A DNA stretch of 64,000 nucleotides from the NCBI GenBank assembly GCA_000507305.1, contig DF239928.1:60038-124037 (forward strand), in the 5' to 3' direction. Below are positions 42,501-50,210 of the stretch, piece after piece; the first letter of the stretch is position 1; the number at the start of each line of letters is the position of its first letter. This stretch comes from Breviolum minutum Mf 1.05b.01. Its lineage: Eukaryota; Sar; Dinophyceae; Suessiales; Symbiodiniaceae. Position numbers and translations under genes: made by a program. Under the pieces are notes generated by a model. It had not been told where the DNA came from. It did not search any database and saw nothing but the letters and a program-made list of their open reading frames with translations.

Positions 42501-43993
42501 TATTGCCCTTGATATACAAATGATTTACTCCAAGTATCAAAGAATCCAACCATCCAACAGCACTACAGCCCATTTGATGCAATTCTTCTGGATTCGAAAC
42601 ATCAGAATATAATGAGGCTCCACAACCAGGCCAACTGGCAGGTGGGGACAATGAAGTTAATAATTCTCCTACCAATACAATAAGCAACATGGAAGTCCAT
42701 CGAAGTGCTGTACGCCAAAGGATCCATGCACCAATACCTTGTTGTTCCTCATATAAAAGAGCTCCAGTGAGATCAGTCCGCTGCGCAGGGATAAAGAGTT
42801 CGATTGCAGTAACTATCAGAAAGACAATAGCGATGCGTTGTAAAATACCCATGATTCGCATTGTATTGAGATCAAGTCGTAAAAGTGGTCCATTGGTTGT
42901 AACTTGAAAGAGGCTTCCCTGGACAACTATGCCAAGCACAAAGAGGCGCAACACACGAAAAAGGACACGCAAGAAAACAGCTCTCGCCCGTTCCCGAGGT
43001 CGTACTTTCACAGAAATCGAGGCGCTGATACCAGAGATAAATAGAAAATATGGCATCACAAAATCTGCCAAATGCAGACCATTCCATGGTGCATGTCCAA
43101 TGGTGGGATAGGCATCTCCAGTCGAATCAACAATGAGCATCACTGCCATTGTGATGCCACGCATTACATCCAACCCTACCAGGCGCCGCTTGCCATCTTC
43201 CACCATGGCGTCTCGGAAGTCTTGGTTTTGAAATCGATGCTCTTTGGATTTCTACTCAGGACACTATGCCAACTAATTTAGTCTGCCGCAATAGGTACAG
43301 AACGATTCGAGGCAGGTGTTGAAAAACGTCCTGTCAAGTCATTGATCAGCAGGCTTGAGCCGGAAGCAGATCATTGCCGAGGAAGCGAACCAGAATTGGG
43401 CAAATCGAAATGAAATAACCACGGAAGGCCTTATTCAAAATATGATATGTTTTGGGGTGATGATTCACACAGCATTTCTGAAAAAAAAACATGCAGCCAA
43501 GACTCTCCCAGGGCAAGGGCGTGTCTGCGTCAACCTGACCTTGGTCCGATTGCGTTTTGGAACCAACCCAGTTCGGTGCCAACAATCCTGAGGATTGTGG
43601 ACTTGAAAAGATTGAATTCAAACAACTTGAAACTTCAAAGCCGTTCATTCCTCCGTTTTATTCATCTGGCCACCTCAAATTTCATTTGCTGTATAAAAAT
43701 GACAATGTTAGGACATGAGGCAACCCCAATCCCGTTTGAGCTGGACACTCATATCCACACGGTAGAGATCCTTGGAGATGGTAGAATTTGAGATTTAAAA
43801 AAACTGTACCCACAAGTTCATCATCAAATGCCAAATGACTTTGGCGATGAGCATGATGCACTCTCCCAAAGTCAGGAACCGTTAAATTAACTCCTGGCGT
43901 TTCTCCAATCTTTCCCCATTGGCTGCCCAGCAGAGTAGAAGGTCAACTCACGTCCATCATAGGCTTCACCACCGAAGATCAGGATTTCTTCTC
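39550..43993 (-). CDS. KLHDC4-like kelch-repeat protein, multi-exon
   Basis: Kelch blades appear in the order and wording of the eukaryotic KLHDC4 family. ILIFGGEAYDGR is at 43952-43993, after a cctgagcag acceptor and before gtgagt. IPGPEARSAHQVVV is near 41262-41320, matching the conserved PPPRR.AHQ segment. FLYLFGGEWSSRDQKRYRD is near 40930-41010, LWRFDTRATPGTRWEQLEV near 40750-40810, PEQRCGHRMA near 40510-40545, VLFGGFTEDKKRRATYLDDF near 40330-40430, SVFIYGGS and LDDLWRARL near 40050-40220, and RRLVFGGVADHRVETW near 39555-39605. Kelch propellers are interaction scaffolds; KLHDC4 itself has no well-defined biochemical role. N-terminal exons were not found with certainty. The 43.9 and 41.3 kb exons are separated by a long interval that contains another gene. 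Confidence 0.82.
41773..41944. repeat. 86-bp direct tandem duplication at the 3' end of the HGSNAT-like gene
   Basis: The segment ttcaaatcttccaaaagatg starts at 41773 and again at 41859; the copies are identical as far as I can read. The right copy encodes the last membrane helix and stop of the acetyltransferase; the left copy lies after the stop. Confidence 0.97.
41860..43206 (-). CDS. HGSNAT-like membrane acetyltransferase, intronless, 448 residues
   Basis: The start RRLVGLDVMRGITMAVMLIV, followed by HAPWNGLHLADFVMPYFLFI, is the hallmark of the heparan-alpha-glucosaminide N-acetyltransferase/DUF5009 membrane family, which moves acetyl groups across a membrane onto a glycan in lysosomal relatives. 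About ten hydrophobic segments follow, with the internal family motif FDPEGLITTLNAVFPMFVGL and the C-terminal FQWLGSNCILFFVFSE. The conserved histidine of HAPWNG is present. There is no intron, and the start ATG at 43206 is in the sequence. The final helix (FTIVGLIFWIFVC) lies inside an 86-bp repeat, so the true C-terminus may have been altered by the duplication. The gene sits wholly inside an intron of the kelch gene on the same strand. The substrate in this organism is unknown. Confidence 0.88.
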   Translation of the reverse strand: MVEDGKRRLVGLDVMRGITMAVMLIVDSTGDAYPTIGHAPWNGLHLADFVMPYFLFISGISASISVKVRPRERARAVFLRVLFRVLRLFVLGIVVQGSLFQVTTNGPLLRLDLNTMRIMGILQRIAIVFLIVTAIELFIPAQRTDLTGALLYEEQQGIGAWILWRTALRWTSMLLIVLVGELLTSLSPPASWPGCGASLYSDVSNPEELHQMGCSAVGWLDSLILGVNHLYIKGNNHSPGAKANFGFDPEGLITTLNAVFPMFVGLHIGRASMLLDLRSLCLHWSLIATCFTVLGSWLTIWVPFNKRLWSPSYSLFTTGTGIFMYAVLFLLCDESTRNTERSVSRSTRFCINLLKPFQWLGSNCILFFVFSECCGVLSWFLQTITWGTAKQNLVSWFHDEFLWHSCGLGRNCTTRLCGPVEVVFTIVGLIFWIFVCGLLHRKGIFWKI

Positions 43994-44362
43994 CTGCTCA
44001 GGAATCTGCAGGATAGGTCTTCCAAAAATCATGTCAAAAAGCCACGTCGTGAACTCTGGATGTCTTAGAGTCTTGGCAAAATCCAGACCTCTGTCGGCCA
44101 ACTGGCTGGCAGTGAGTGTGAAATGGCTCCTGACAGCGACTCTGATTGCATCAAAACCCTGCTGAAAGAGATTTCCATCCTTGGCCAAGGTCGCAGGAAG
44201 CTTGTCGTAGCGGGACCATGGCCAATCACCAAGGACCATTCTTGCGGTTCCTGGTACAAGCACACAATCCTGCACAAGAAGCCGGTTTACGGTTGAAGCT
44301 TGGAACGGCCTGGATCTTGGGAGCAGCTTCCTGGCCGAGGTTTTTTGTGAACATTCGTCCAT
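43979..44362 (-). CDS. Unassigned open frame of 127 residues overlapping a kelch-gene acceptor
   Basis: A continuous minus-strand reading with natural-looking composition (WSRYDKLPATLAKDG, HPEFTTWLFDMIFGRPILQ). It ends within the exon that encodes ILIFGGEAYDGR in another frame. It could be an unrelated small gene, a 5' exon of the kelch gene spliced in another way, or chance. No family was recognised. Confidence 0.3.
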   Translation of the reverse strand: MDECSQKTSARKLLPRSRPFQASTVNRLLVQDCVLVPGTARMVLGDWPWSRYDKLPATLAKDGNLFQQGFDAIRVAVRSHFTLTASQLADRGLDFAKTLRHPEFTTWLFDMIFGRPILQIPEQEKKS

Positions 44363-44969
44363 TTATCTGACAACCTTGGGAAAGCAAACAAAAATTGAAA
44401 TATCAACCAAGCACAAGTCTCCATTTAAGTCAGTTCACTATATATATATATATATAGATAGTCCCCACCTCTTGGACTGGTTCTGGTTCCTCCCCACGTT
44501 TTTCACGCTTCTCTTTGCGAGCAGCCTGCAACATCGGCAGTTGGAAGTTGACTCGGTGCCACTGAATCCACCAACCTCCAAGGCAGATGTCTTCGCAGAC
44601 TTTTCCGCAAAACGTTGAGCCTGAAAAAAGCGGAGAAATGACTCAAATGCCAAAAAAAAAATGGCAACAGCTTTCAGACCTTTCGCAATTCTGCCAATAT
44701 CCTGACCCCTTTATCTTCTGAGTCTTCCATGCATGTTGATCCTTGCCTTTCGCTGTTGTGCTTCCATGGCTTTTTTCGCGACCAAGTCCGTTTCTGCTCC
44801 CAGCTGTGCCACAATCCTCTCAACCTCCACACAGCGTGGGAGTTTCTTTATGTCGTCACCAGCAAACAAGCATTTTCAAACAGACCCACCAAGCTGTCTG
44901 CCTTCACTCTGTGCTGCTTGAAAGGAAATAGTGCATGTGGTATGGTGGTTAGAAAACACACGTTCCAGC

Positions 44970-45176
44970 CATCAACATGCTCCAAAATCTGCCAAAAGGC
45001 CTCTTCTTGAATGAACTGGAAGATTCGTGTTGCTGTTGGTCCAATATGCCGGTTCCTTGGTAATATGCAAAGGATGGAGAAGGCCGAACACCATGGACAT
45101 GGACGTCGAAAGGTGGGCCAGGAGACTTGTCTGGATGCCACTGCGCCAAAAGCTGTCGTACCATGCGTTTTTGCTC
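44970..45176 (-). CDS. J-domain-like exons, partial gene
   Basis: Exon at about 45119-45176, after acceptor gacatgaag, encodes EQKRMVRQLLAQWHPDKSPG with the HPD motif. The next exon (about 44970-45058) encodes GPTATRIFQFIQEEAFWQIL. The combination of a short HPDK helix followed by an IFQFIQ helix is a truncated J-like domain that I recognise from dinoflagellate proteins. Upstream exons are not visible because the retroelement begins 115 bp upstream. The remainder of the gene, to the left, is unclear. Confidence 0.6.
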
Positions 45177-45290
45177 CTTCATGTCACATCAACAGGGCAC
45201 ATTAAGAAAGCAAGTTCAAATATGCACGGATGCCCGAGGTGCCTTCTGATTCTCCAACAGGCCAGATCTAATATCATATCGCAAATATAT

Positions 45291-45447
45291 AACTCAAGCA
45301 CTTGTTTTCCATCTTGCATGTATGAAGTTGTCACAGCCTGGACAAGGGCTGGCATTGCAGCTGCCACCAAACCATCTGATGGTCTTCCACTATCCGATGA
45401 ATGTTGCAGGTGTAGCCAGATTGATCCAGGATGAAAGCTTTTTCCCA
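45291..45447 (-). repeat. Terminal repeat B2 of the retroelement
   Basis: About 157 bp from aactcaagcacttgttttcc to gaaagctttttccca, repeated at 45514-45670 with a few base differences (for example ctgatggtc versus ctgatcgtc). It forms the 3' end of the element. Confidence 0.92.
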
Positions 45448-45469
45448 AGTGATGGGAGGGCAGGGCGGG

Positions 45470-45512
45470 AGCCTTGAGCAGGAAAACACATAGCCATCGT
45501 GGATAATGTCAT
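45470..45512 (-). repeat. Terminal repeat A2 of the retroelement
   Basis: A 43-bp copy of agccttgagcaggaaaacac and following bases, identical to A1 at 52833-52875, placed directly between B2 and B1. Confidence 0.95.
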
Positions 45513-45513
45513 C

Positions 45514-45670
45514 AACTCAAGCACTTGTTTTCCATCTTGCATGTATGAAGTTGTCACAGCCTGGACAAGGGCTGGCATTGCAGCTGCTACCAAACCATCT
45601 GATCGTCTTCCACTATCCGATGAATGTTGCAGGTGTAGCCAGATTGATCCAGGATGAAAGCTTTTTCCCA
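45514..45670 (-). repeat. Terminal repeat B1 of the retroelement
   Basis: Copy of B2 lying just after the recombinase stop codon and immediately before A2 in element orientation. Confidence 0.92.
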
Positions 45671-45701
45671 TCCTTTTCACCCGTTTGCTCCAAGGCATCT
45701 G

Positions 45702-47132
45702 TCACTTGGAAAAAAGTATAGGCCATACCCTTGTAGGTATGTCTGCTCCCAAAAATTGCTTAGCTTTCTGTAGCACCTCCGGAAAACTCTGGGCTACCGA
45801 AAGAACCTTGTACCGAGCTTCTCCAGGAATGTAGTTCATGTACAGAAGACTCGCCGTCTCTTGTACGTATATTTCCATCATCTTTTGATTTGCCCATCTC
45901 CCTCTTCTCCTTACCAGTTCACCATTGTCTGTCACTTGCAGTATCCATGTCGAGCCCCCACTGCGTAGGGAGCCAAGATCCAAAGCCTTGACACCATCGT
46001 AAGTGTCTATTGGCAAGGAAAGGCTCTGCATGACCGACTTCAGGCGTTGTCTCATAGTTTGACCTGAAAAGGGCCAAAGTTTTTGATGGGCCTGAAGTTT
46101 TCCATAGACAGCGCAAACCAGTTCAAGGAGATCCGGTATGTCCAACTTTGCCGTCTGATGACGGGAATGTGTATACCGCGTTTTTGGATCTTTGATTGCC
46201 AGCAATGCGTAGGGTACTGCTGAGGACACATCTGTAGGTAATAAAAGATCCTTTCTTATAGCTGCCAAAAATTCTCCTGGTCGGAGGAGAGCACCCCAGC
46301 ACAGGGCTAAACCAGCTGCAAAAGACGTCCAACCCCACATTAGGGAAACAGCCAAAAGAGCCATCAACACTTGGCCAGGCATGTGAGTAGAGGGCTCCAA
46401 TTTTGCCCAGCTGTAACCCAGGTCCCACGCCCCCTGCATCTGTCTGCGTAGGGCAGGTCGGAGTGAAGTGATACTGTTTATTGTCTCTGCGTACTGATTA
46501 TAGGATTTCCCTGCAGCAAAAAGTTCTCTACCATACCTTGACAGCAACACGTTCAGATCGTCAATATACAGATAGCGATTATCCAATAAAAAGGTCAAGT
46601 CATAGCCAAGCTCGTTCAACCAGCATCTGAAGATCTCCAAAAACCTCTCACGGGAAGAACCTGTGGTAGGCATTACGGGCCTTCCAATTGGCAGAGGAGG
46701 CTGACTTGCCCTCGTTTTTGCCTTAGCCACTTCACCTGCAGTATTCGGAACCATCGGCATGGCGTAGGCGCCCCTCAGCATCATCGACCCCAGCATCAGC
46801 GGCAGAAGTCCAACAGCGTTACAACAGGCAAAAGACGAACGGGGAGAACGAAGAAGAACAATACGGGGCACACGACGAAGGGAGAAATCCACAAGGCACA
46901 CAAGGAAGCAAAGTCCAACACAATCCAAAACAGGACCCTCACCCGGGAACCCACACGTTTGGTCGAAGTCCATTTGGGAAAAAAGTCCATGCAAGGCAGG
47001 GGGATGAAGCTTACGAAAAACCCCTTTATCTGCCAGCTTGAGGATGGTGGGGCCATTCATGAGCAGCAGCAATCTGACCCAGTTAGAAATCCCTGCGAAG
47101 AGGAGGCACGGCTGCAAGGTCGAAAATGTCAT
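45702..47132 (-). CDS. Tyrosine recombinase of the retroelement
   Basis: This is the integrase that joins the circular DNA intermediate to the target. A hydrophobic linker (about residues 1-130) precedes the N-terminal SAM-like half with RERFLEIFRCWLNEL. The catalytic domain shows the first arginine in LRPGEFLAAIRKD (near 46275), the HxxR box as GSLRSGG (near 45965) and the nucleophile tyrosine in MEIYVQE (near 45870). The HxxR histidine is replaced by Gly, and the second His/Trp position is Trp in RGRWAN. The frame is open from about 47132. The true start is uncertain because the region may be translated as part of a polyprotein from the RNase H frame, which overlaps it at 47083-47132. Confidence 0.9.
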   Translation of the reverse strand: MTFSTLQPCLLFAGISNWVRLLLLMNGPTILKLADKGVFRKLHPPALHGLFSQMDFDQTCGFPGEGPVLDCVGLCFLVCLVDFSLRRVPRIVLLRSPRSSFACCNAVGLLPLMLGSMMLRGAYAMPMVPNTAGEVAKAKTRASQPPLPIGRPVMPTTGSSRERFLEIFRCWLNELGYDLTFLLDNRYLYIDDLNVLLSRYGRELFAAGKSYNQYAETINSITSLRPALRRQMQGAWDLGYSWAKLEPSTHMPGQVLMALLAVSLMWGWTSFAAGLALCWGALLRPGEFLAAIRKDLLLPTDVSSAVPYALLAIKDPKTRYTHSRHQTAKLDIPDLLELVCAVYGKLQAHQKLWPFSGQTMRQRLKSVMQSLSLPIDTYDGVKALDLGSLRSGGSTWILQVTDNGELVRRRGRWANQKMMEIYVQETASLLYMNYIPGEARYKVLSVAQSFPEVLQKAKQFLGADIPTRVWPILFSK

Positions 47133-47853
47133 CCCGGTCCCAAAATTCCAAGGACAACGAGGATGACTTTGGACGGACAGGTCTTAGACGGGTAGGATCG
47201 TCTGAGACGTTAAGTCTTGTTGGGCAATAGGGGAGGGTGTGATATAGCCCAGCCCCCACACACAATGCACAAAAACGTCTGAGGATGGTAGACAACCCCA
47301 GTGATGATGATCGTCCTTTAGCCGAGGCACACCTAACGACGTTGCTGTCTACAAGGTTTACAACCCTTTTTGACCTACCATCCCTAGCAACCCATGAAGC
47401 TTGTCTTAGCAAAGCAGCCTCCTCAAGGATGTTGATGTGGCTTTCCTTTTTGAACTTCCAAGATGTAACTTCTTTCCATGTACAGCCCTGTGCTACTTCA
47501 TTTACCAACTGATTCTCAAGGCCTTTGGTTTTCAGGGATCCAAGGTCTCGGTCCATTCCATTTATGCGACGAATGCCTTTCTCTAGGGTGCTGGCTAAGG
47601 CTTTTGCTAAGTCATCCACATATATAGCTGATGCCTTGGTATAGGCACCCTCCACTGGCACGTGCTTGGTGGTGCACTGACATTGTAGAGCCAGCTCATC
47701 TAAGCACAAATGGACTCCAAGGAACTTGAAACTCTTCCGGTAGATGGACCCAAAACGACATGAATCAGTTCTGACTTGCGACGAGTTAGGAAGGCCTGCA
47801 ATCGTCTTCCATGCTGGAAGGTGCTGCAACAAAGAAGTCATGTGGCTTTTCAA
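47083..47853 (-). CDS. C-terminal half of the methyltransferase-like domain followed by RNase H core
   Basis: The first part (HLPAWKTIAGLPNSSQVRTD, FKFLGVHL, and a CQCTTKHVPVEG...YTKASAIY segment) continues the methyltransferase-like domain from the previous frame. RNase H follows: catalytic Glu in HINILEEAAL (near 47430), Asp in NLVDSNVV (near 47350), the KGRSSSLGLSTILRR segment and the final Asp in PTRLNVSDDPTR (near 47210). This matches RNase H of DIRS-type elements, except that its first strand lies upstream, beyond the inserted domain. The frame differs from the reverse transcriptase frame, with an overlap at 47786-47853. Confidence 0.85.
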   Translation of the reverse strand: MKSHMTSLLQHLPAWKTIAGLPNSSQVRTDSCRFGSIYRKSFKFLGVHLCLDELALQCQCTTKHVPVEGAYTKASAIYVDDLAKALASTLEKGIRRINGMDRDLGSLKTKGLENQLVNEVAQGCTWKEVTSWKFKKESHINILEEAALLRQASWVARDGRSKRVVNLVDSNVVRCASAKGRSSSLGLSTILRRFCALCVGAGLYHTLPYCPTRLNVSDDPTRLRPVRPKSSSLSLEFWDRDDIFDLAAVPPLRRDF

Positions 47854-49645
47854 TCAGGCCTGCGATCTCATACCTGTGACAAAGGCAAATCATCTGGCAA
47901 CCAGGAACTGGTAATTGATTTCCTTGTTGTGTCTTCTCTTCCTTAGGCTGAAAACCATACGGTTGGGCCTTCGACCTTAAGGGGGGAAATCGACGAATAG
48001 AGAATGTCGTGCAAGGCGGTTCGCGCATCAGCGCCTTGATGAGTTTATTGCATATTAAATGCGAAACCCAATGCATCACAAAATCCCTTGTCAAATCGAG
48101 TTCTGGTGAGAAGGAAATATCAATAGGAGGGCCTGTGGATACCCCCAAAGCTTGCATAAACTTTGTCACTTTTGCGGACCCTGCGTACACTTCCAAAAAG
48201 TCAAAGGTGTATGCTAAGGGCCGAGGAACACTCGCAGGCACCTCAAACGCTTGGGACGAAATCTCTTCAAAGGCATCCAGCCTCTTCAGCAACACTTCAG
48301 CTGGGCTAAGCAGTCTGGTATAACTGCCTTTGGACTTGCATGCCTTCCATAACACTTCGGCGACATGTGGCGGAGGCGTGGTTACACAAATAGCCCCCAT
48401 GTCACATGAGGCATCGGTAGCAAAAATCTCAGGGTGTAGGGGTGCCGAAAGCTCTGTGATCATAAGTGGAACAAGGCACCCAATCAATGTCAATTCACAA
48501 GCAACCGCTCGGCTGAGAGGTATTACCTTGGGGTGGTTGGGATCATATGCATTTATGTTCACTAGCTGAAAACTCTCTTGAAGTATCGACAGAAGCGGTC
48601 TGCGAAATCCAAGGATGGACACAAGCCCACCTACCAGGCATAGGTGCAAACAATCTGTCGTATGCGACAAACGAGAAACTTGGAAACAAATGTGAGCGAT
48701 CCCTAACCGCTTCTCTGGGGGAGAACCCAAGGTTATCAATCTTCTGGAGAGGGCTTCAAGTGACGAGTTGACCTGGGCACCTATCACTTTTCCTGACGAA
48801 GAGCATGGAACGTCCTTATGAGGCGACCCTCCTATTTTTGCTTGGTTATACGCATCCTGTGCTCGGCTAAAGCATTTATGGGCCATACTATCAAGGGGGT
48901 CTGTTTTGATATCTTCGGTAGCCACACAAAAGAAATCGTCTATTACAAGGCCCTGACAAACACTGCGGGATCTGAGTGGCTTTTCAGCGGTTACAGTGCA
49001 TTCAGGACTCAAAAGGCCCTTGGACCTCAGCAGATTGGTGTGGGCGTCGGTGGCGACGTCCACCCCTGTGTGATCTCCCTGAAGTATTGATTGAAAGGAG
49101 ATCCAGCAATGATCCTCCTGTGGAGTGATCATATCTAGCACTTCATCACTGGCCGTATGCAAAAGATCTCCATGCTTGTACCGATTGTAGGCTTTAGACG
49201 AATGGCTCAAAACAAAAGCTGCCTTGGCTTGAGTGCCTTCCAGCATGGCCAATGGTACCGGTGGCCCAATGGTGTTTCTGGCTGCTTTCTCCTGTGTGGC
49301 CATTATTTGGTGGTAAAAGTCACGACGGTCCGTGATGGACACTATTAACCGCTGTGTCTTTGCACAAACTATTATGTCTGCCAAGTCAACTGCGGATGGT
49401 AACTTGGTGGATGGTCCATAAGGTGAAAGGCGGCACTCTCTTTCGTTTTGGGATCTTCTGTCTCCTATTTGCCTATCACAAGATGCATCTTTGTATGCAT
49501 TGAAGATTCTAGTGAGCCCAGTCGCACACCGGCCTACGATGACACCAAAGAAGATTATTGTTGTCCCATTTCCTAGCCAATTTTGCCACTTCTTCAACAC
49601 TGTCACGAGTAGGGACAAGCACACTGGTTGCATGGCCATGCTCAA
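47786..49645 (-). CDS. Reverse transcriptase, first RNase H strand and N-terminal half of a C5-methyltransferase-like domain
   Basis: The reverse transcriptase copies element RNA into DNA. The fingers segment FNAYKDASCDRQIGDRR is near 49480, motif A ITDRRDFYHQ near 49340, and the catalytic box GLVIDDFFCV near 48930, where VIDD replaces the usual YADD. Next comes the RNase H first strand with ATDASCDMGAICVT near 48405. Then a new domain begins: FLEVYAGSAKVT near 48190 resembles methyltransferase motif I, EPPCTTFS near 48015 matches the cytosine-C5 motif IV with the catalytic cysteine, LRSKAQPYGF is near 47960, and GLIEKPHDFF near 47850. The domain continues in another frame. The open frame upstream of about 49515 is out of register with the preceding coding frame. 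Confidence 0.88.
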   Translation of the reverse strand: MSMAMQPVCLSLLVTVLKKWQNWLGNGTTIIFFGVIVGRCATGLTRIFNAYKDASCDRQIGDRRSQNERECRLSPYGPSTKLPSAVDLADIIVCAKTQRLIVSITDRRDFYHQIMATQEKAARNTIGPPVPLAMLEGTQAKAAFVLSHSSKAYNRYKHGDLLHTASDEVLDMITPQEDHCWISFQSILQGDHTGVDVATDAHTNLLRSKGLLSPECTVTAEKPLRSRSVCQGLVIDDFFCVATEDIKTDPLDSMAHKCFSRAQDAYNQAKIGGSPHKDVPCSSSGKVIGAQVNSSLEALSRRLITLGSPPEKRLGIAHICFQVSRLSHTTDCLHLCLVGGLVSILGFRRPLLSILQESFQLVNINAYDPNHPKVIPLSRAVACELTLIGCLVPLMITELSAPLHPEIFATDASCDMGAICVTTPPPHVAEVLWKACKSKGSYTRLLSPAEVLLKRLDAFEEISSQAFEVPASVPRPLAYTFDFLEVYAGSAKVTKFMQALGVSTGPPIDISFSPELDLTRDFVMHWVSHLICNKLIKALMREPPCTTFSIRRFPPLRSKAQPYGFQPKEEKTQQGNQLPVPGCQMICLCHRYEIAGLIEKPHDFFVAAPSSMEDDCRPS

Positions 49646-50210
49646 ATATAGAAGGATCTCTGTAAGGCAAAATTAATGGGTCGGACAGAAACGGGGTGGC
49701 ATCCCAATGCCCTGTGCCCACTATCTTCAGTCTGTCTGCTTTAAGGTTGCTGTACGGCTCAAGCTCTGGTGCTTGAGTGTTATCCTTTGGAAGTTCTACA
49801 CCTGCAAAGCTCTTATCATAGGGGCTGCTGGTGCAACCCTGGATCGTTAACAAATTGTTGAGCTCGGACAACCGAGCGGAAAGCTCGGGAAAACGTCGAC
49901 CAGCCTTGAGAGATAGAGCGGGGCCGTCCGACCTGACAAGAGCCCTAATCCTATGGAACAGACACTGGTGCTGCCTGTTTGGCTCTCTCTGCAACAACTC
50001 TTCACTGACATGTCGGCCACCATGATACCAAAAGTTGAGGGCCATTACAACGACATGGGTTCTGTCTCCTCCTCTTGCTGGAAGAAGGGTGTGCAGGCAT
50101 CCTATCAAATGCTCCTTGACGAGGCATAGGAATCGGGAAGAAGGTCGGTGCAAGTGGGCCAACGTGACCCGACTTGGATGCAGAGATGGTTGAATTCCAA
50201 AACGCTGCAA
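49509..50210 (-). CDS. Linker region between gag-like protein and reverse transcriptase
   Basis: A 233-residue open frame containing VVVMALNFWYHGG and VEEVAKLARKWDNNNLLWCH; the latter runs straight into the RT fingers (FNAYKDAS) of the next frame after a shift near 49515. I recognise the style as the N-terminal extension of dinoflagellate RT polyproteins, but no catalytic motif is present. It overlaps the gag-like frame at 50002-50210. Confidence 0.65.
   Translation of the reverse strand: MQRFGIQPSLHPSRVTLAHLHRPSSRFLCLVKEHLIGCLHTLLPARGGDRTHVVVMALNFWYHGGRHVSEELLQREPNRQHQCLFHRIRALVRSDGPALSLKAGRRFPELSARLSELNNLLTIQGCTSSPYDKSFAGVELPKDNTQAPELEPYSNLKADRLKIVGTGHWDATPFLSDPLILPYRDPSIFEHGHATSVLVPTRDSVEEVAKLARKWDNNNLLWCHRRPVCDWAH

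Noticed and set aside
43340..43370. Spliced-leader relic upstream of the HGSNAT-like gene (cttgagcc at 43350)
   Set aside because: Only eight bases match and the following gaagcag does not continue the leader sequence.
45291..45670. Interpreting the B repeats as a duplicated host exon (KSFHPGSIWLHLQHSSDSGR)
   Set aside because: The A1/B1-A2-B2 arrangement explains the duplication as retroelement termini, and the open frames through it carry no independent support.
47786..49645. LINE or LTR retrotransposon origin of the reverse transcriptase
   Set aside because: There are no long terminal repeats, no protease or DDE integrase, and no endonuclease domain; a tyrosine recombinase and split direct repeats are present instead.
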